Part shown: piece after piece, positions 61,704 through 64,000 of the stretch
How the letters are laid out: the number at the start of each line of letters is the position of its first letter
Numbering within the stretch: position 1 is the stretch's first letter
Source of the DNA: Olavius algarvensis Delta 4 endosymbiont
Lineage (GTDB): Bacteria > Desulfobacterota > Desulfobacteria > Desulfobacterales > CAJINA01
Reading direction: 5' to 3'
Assembly: GCA_905176665.1 (NCBI GenBank)
Contig: CAJINA010000094.1
Span: 21,792-85,791 of the forward strand
Length of the DNA: 64,000 bases
Notes under the pieces: generated by a model
Databases searched by the model: none
What the model was told of the DNA's origin: nothing
The model's input: only the letters and a program-made list of their open reading frames with translations
Position numbers and translations under genes: made by a program

Positions 61704-62144
61704 TCAGATGGGCGGGATATCCAACGGAGCACATTCCGGGGAAGAATCGCAGAGTAAGTCGGCCACACTAATGGCGTCCAGTTTCTCGTATAGCGCGTCC
61801 GTGGCCTGTTTCCAGGCCAACCTGACTCTACAGTCGACGGCACGCTGGCAGGTTTCGGGGGAACTGATACACTCAACCAGTTCGTAAGGCTTTTCAAATA
61901 ATCTGACCAGGAATCCCAGGGTGATCTCCTCGGGAGCCTTGGCCAGGATGTGCCCACCTTTGGCCCCCCGGACGCTGGTGATCAGATTGGCGCTTTTCAA
62001 GGTGCGGATCAATTGTTCCAGATATTTTACGGGAATGTTTTGCTGGCTGGATATGTCGCTGACCGTAACGGGTTTTTTATCCGGGTGGCGAGCGAGCTCG
62101 AGCAGAATACGCGTACCGTAGCGGCTTCTCGTCGATAGTTTCAT
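61704..62144 (-). CDS. Rrf2 family regulator with three cysteines
   Basis: A 146-residue Rrf2/IscR-like protein: winged helix (MKLSTRSRYGTRILLELA, VKYLEQLIRTLKSANLI, VRGAKGGHILA) and CISSPETCQRAVDC, the usual [2Fe-2S] or redox-sensing Cys set, plus CDSSPECAPL at the tail. It is a paralogue of the Cys-less copy at 57510 and closes the SQR-like cluster on its other side. Confidence 0.92.
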   Translation of the reverse strand: MKLSTRSRYGTRILLELARHPDKKPVTVSDISSQQNIPVKYLEQLIRTLKSANLITSVRGAKGGHILAKAPEEITLGFLVRLFEKPYELVECISSPETCQRAVDCRVRLAWKQATDALYEKLDAISVADLLCDSSPECAPLDIPPI

Positions 62145-62401
62145 GGCCTTCTCCGGGAGGTGTCTATGCTTCAGCCTTTCTTGGTCTGCCTTTAAATAGA
62201 GTTCGGTTTTGCCAAATTATGAATGTGGCTGGCCGTCTGAATTCTTTTCATATGACCATAACCCCTATCCCCACAAATAGTCAACTGACCGGTGCCGGGC
62301 CATATTGAATCTCCCCCGCGGAGCAGGAGGGCTCAGGCCCCGCTGAGGGAGGCTTTAACCTTCGATCCTGTTCCAGCGGGCGCCGCTTTCAGGCAAATAA
62401 A

Positions 62402-62431
62402 AACCCGGAACAACGATAGTGTTCCGGGTTA
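62402..62431 (-). terminator. Terminator of the leftward Cys-containing small gene
   Basis: AACCCGGAAC - AACGATAGT - GTTCCGGGTT with the A-rich AATAAAA on its left, giving a T-run on the minus strand. The rest of 62145-62458 shows nothing else. Confidence 0.85.
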
Positions 62432-62458
62432 CTTATGTTTAATCAGGCAGGCGCCCAA

Positions 62459-62638
62459 TCAGGAAAATTTACAGGCCCGTTCCCTTTTTCGGCTGGCTTC
62501 TTTGACCTCGTCCTGGCACTTTTCACGCTCCTCACGGCTGTCAGAGTTTGAATCACAAGCGTCCATTTCGACTTTTACGTTCTCCCTTTCGATGACACTG
62601 CAGTGGTGGTCATCGAAAGCTTTATCTTTTTCGTTCAT
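62459..62638 (-). CDS. Small charged four-Cys protein of unknown function
   Basis: A 59-residue protein starting MNEKDKAFDDHHCSV after GAGGTAAGAG. Four Cys (HHCSV, DACDS, EKCQD, RACKF) lie in a highly charged, mostly helical sequence; the last three are spaced CX12C and CX14C. It is followed by a strong terminator. I do not recognise a family. A metal or disulfide role is possible. Confidence 0.6.
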   Translation of the reverse strand: MNEKDKAFDDHHCSVIERENVKVEMDACDSNSDSREEREKCQDEVKEASRKRERACKFS

Positions 62639-62692
62639 ATCTCTTACCTCGCTTAATTGCACTCCAGGGGTTTTAAAATTCAGGGTAGACAT

Positions 62693-63239
62693 AAGATATT
62701 TAACAATTACAAATACCTTAGTCCTTGAAAATAAATTAACGATGATGCCGGCAATGTCAATACGGCCCCACCCGACACAGTGAGGCTCCAGGGGTATATC
62801 TGTATGTTAATCAGATAGTTGGATATTGGAACTTATGGCAAGATCCCCCTAAATGTCAAAATCATTCCGCAGTTGAAATCAACCAGCTTCAACCGAACAA
62901 TATCGGCGAAGTTCCACAACTCAGGCTGCTTGGTATCGGTTTTCGTCATTTTGACACTTCTATCAATTCGTTAGGGTAATGAGAGCGTATCATTTTGCAA
63001 ACCATAGCATCCGAGCAGGGGTGTCGCATTTTGCATCTGTAGAAAAATGCGCCACATATAGCGTTTTGCATCACTTTTATAACGGCTTGATATTTAAACA
63101 CTTTTCAGTTTTGAACATTTATCCTGCTGTATTTTGCCACATATTTATATAGCAGACCTCACTCCCCACGATTACCCTGGTATAATTTTTCACTAGTTAT
63201 TACTGATAGTTATGAATTTTTTGTGTCGAATCGAGAGAT
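62693..63239. other. AT-rich regulatory region upstream of the Cys-rich gene
   Basis: No gene seen. It holds CATTTTGC at 62991 and 63027 and the inverted repeat TGTCGCATTTT ... AAAATGCGCCACA (63022-63055), and then GTTTTGCATC at 63063: likely sites for an NtrC-type activator, about 190-250 bp before the sigma54 promoter. Confidence 0.5.
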
Positions 63240-63255
63240 TGGCCCGGATTATGCG
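63240..63255 (+). promoter_or_regulatory. Sigma54 promoter of the Cys-rich gene
   Basis: TGGCCCGGATTATGCG, GG-GC spacing 12 bp; shares TGGCnCnGATTATGC with the promoter at 44031. Confidence 0.7.
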
Positions 63256-63344
63256 ATATAAACAATCAAACAGCGAAGTATTGAATGGGCAGATGAGGCA
63301 AACCGAAAATACCAAGTGAACCGGCAAACACAAAGGAGGAAGTC

Positions 63345-63563
63345 ATGGGCAAGAAAATCAGAATTGAAACAAGACGTACCTATCTTGTGGGCATGGCAGA
63401 ATACGGGGGAAAATGTCGGCACATGGTGAACGGACTGGTGGATTGCAAAATGTGCGCCCATAATTACAACTGCCTGAAATGCTCTTTCGACCAGATGGTC
63501 GCCGATGAGATAGTGACACGGTCCGCTGCGCAGCCAACATTACCTGAAGCGGTAGGCTTTTAG
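63345..63563 (+). CDS. Small Cys-rich protein, paralogue of the N-terminus of the GcvH-like protein
   Basis: A 72-residue protein from ATG after AAAGGAGG. The core GGKCRHMVNGLVDCKMCAHNYNCLKCSFDQM matches LKCRHMLSGRVDHKLCAHSYNCAKCPYDQM of the 44120 gene. Five Cys and two His suggest a metal or Fe-S site. It lacks the GcvH-like part and has a similar sigma54 promoter. A regulon-mate of the longer gene is likely. Confidence 0.75.
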   Translation: MGKKIRIETRRTYLVGMAEYGGKCRHMVNGLVDCKMCAHNYNCLKCSFDQMVADEIVTRSAAQPTLPEAVGF

Positions 63564-63683
63564 CGACGGTCCAAAAGCACTCCGATCGATACGCTTGTTT
63601 TTATCCGTTACAGGTATCTTTAGCACTGGCACTGCTATGAAAAGTGCGGGAGGCCCTTATAAGGCATCTGTTTAAAGATAAAG

Positions 63684-63718
63684 GCGGGAAAGCTTGTGTG
63701 CTAACCCGCTTTTTTTTA
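63684..63718 (+). terminator. Terminator of the Cys-rich gene
   Basis: GCGGG-aa-AGC - ttgtgt - GCT-aa-CCCGC followed by T8. Confidence 0.8.
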
Positions 63719-63843
63719 TTGATTATCTGGTCAGGGCGCGAGCGATATAACCTCTTATCCCCATTGATATCTTAAGAAAAATTGATAGGGGCGCACCACA
63801 ACATGATTGAATTCTACAAATTCTGGCATTCATCAGTGGCCGG

Positions 63844-63975
63844 ATGTCCCAAAATACCAACATCATTCCACGGTCGATAATTGCCATTTGCAACCAAGCA
63901 ATGTTGGCAAGCAACTATGCTGCAATTGAGAATTTAGGCTTTTTATATCTGATGGTATATTCAAGCGAGCATTGA
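63844..63975 (+). CDS. Possible 43-residue peptide, low support
   Basis: ATG frame MSQNTNIIPRSIIAICNQAML... without a ribosome site. Similar sequence (tcattccgc...caatatcggc) occurs near 62855, so it could be part of a repeat. The window ends with AGGAGG at 63991, the Shine-Dalgarno site of a gene starting beyond 64000. Confidence 0.2.
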   Translation: MSQNTNIIPRSIIAICNQAMLASNYAAIENLGFLYLMVYSSEH

Positions 63976-64000
63976 ATAACCAACACATATAGGAGGCCAC

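Noticed and set aside
62292..62783. Rightward 163-codon frame over the small Cys-containing gene
   Set aside because: Composition is low-quality and it runs across a clear terminator; the leftward frame has a good ribosome site and Cys pattern.
63723..63914. Leftward 63-codon frame near the window end
   Set aside because: No ribosome site and no recognisable motif.
63905..63921. Third sigma54 promoter (TGGCAAG...TATGCT)
   Set aside because: The GG-GC spacing is 13 bp rather than 12.

Overview
The window reads as a stretch of chromosome from a sulfur-metabolising member of the Desulfobacterota (Desulfobacterales-like). Evidence: multiheme c cytochromes, a TmcCAB-type membrane redox complex, DsrE-like sulfur-relay genes, PxxKW and Cys-rich small proteins, many sigma54-type promoters and regulators, and at least two apparent selenoproteins. 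This lineage call is inference from gene content. I saw no rRNA, tRNA, IS element, prophage or CRISPR array.

Layout. 1-9.2 kb: end of rfbB, pyrF, then two leftward housekeeping runs (nnrD/E-tsaE-lysC; phoH-HDIG receptor-ybeY). 9.4-16.5 kb: cvpA-mazG, a flagellar-regulatory small-gene pair, Nudix, class II aldolase and a run of small enzymes. 17-22.8 kb: LpoA-like lipoprotein, waaA, 6-phosphofructokinase, kdsD. 23-30 kb: PxxKW protein, aminotransferase, ClC channel, truA, AEC transporter, and a small dual-CXXC selenoprotein coupled to a pseudouridine synthase. 30.5-38 kb: ArsR regulator with a repeat-containing exported protein, then a sigma54 activator divergent from a sulfur-relay/redox operon (three DsrE-like genes, a heme-less cytochrome-like protein, a triple-rhodanese lipoprotein with two in-frame UGA codons, an octaheme cytochrome and a cytochrome b). 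38-45 kb: SHMT paralogue plus D-serine dehydratase, a PurF lacking its Cys nucleophile, a frameshifted pentapeptide gene and a Cys-rich GcvH-like protein. 45.5-53 kb: archaemetzincin with an NtrC-type two-component pair, acyl-CoA dehydrogenase, ketopantoate-reductase-like protein, MerR regulator. 53-64 kb: tmcCAB, PAS kinase, Rrf2 regulator, SQR-like flavoprotein operon, a second Rrf2 and a small Cys-rich paralogue of the GcvH-like protein.

The most interesting system is the 31.4-38.0 kb sigma54-controlled operon. A rhodanese with two CX4U motifs, DsrE-family sulfur carriers, an octaheme tetrathionate-reductase-family cytochrome and a cytochrome b suggest a membrane-linked pathway for sulfur (or selenium/tellurium) oxyanion or polysulfide electron transfer. 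A second theme is a dispersed imperfect-palindrome repeat family, in two subtypes, mostly lying just after stop codons. A third is two Cys-rich/GcvH-like genes, 19 kb apart, that share similar sigma54 promoters and upstream motifs.
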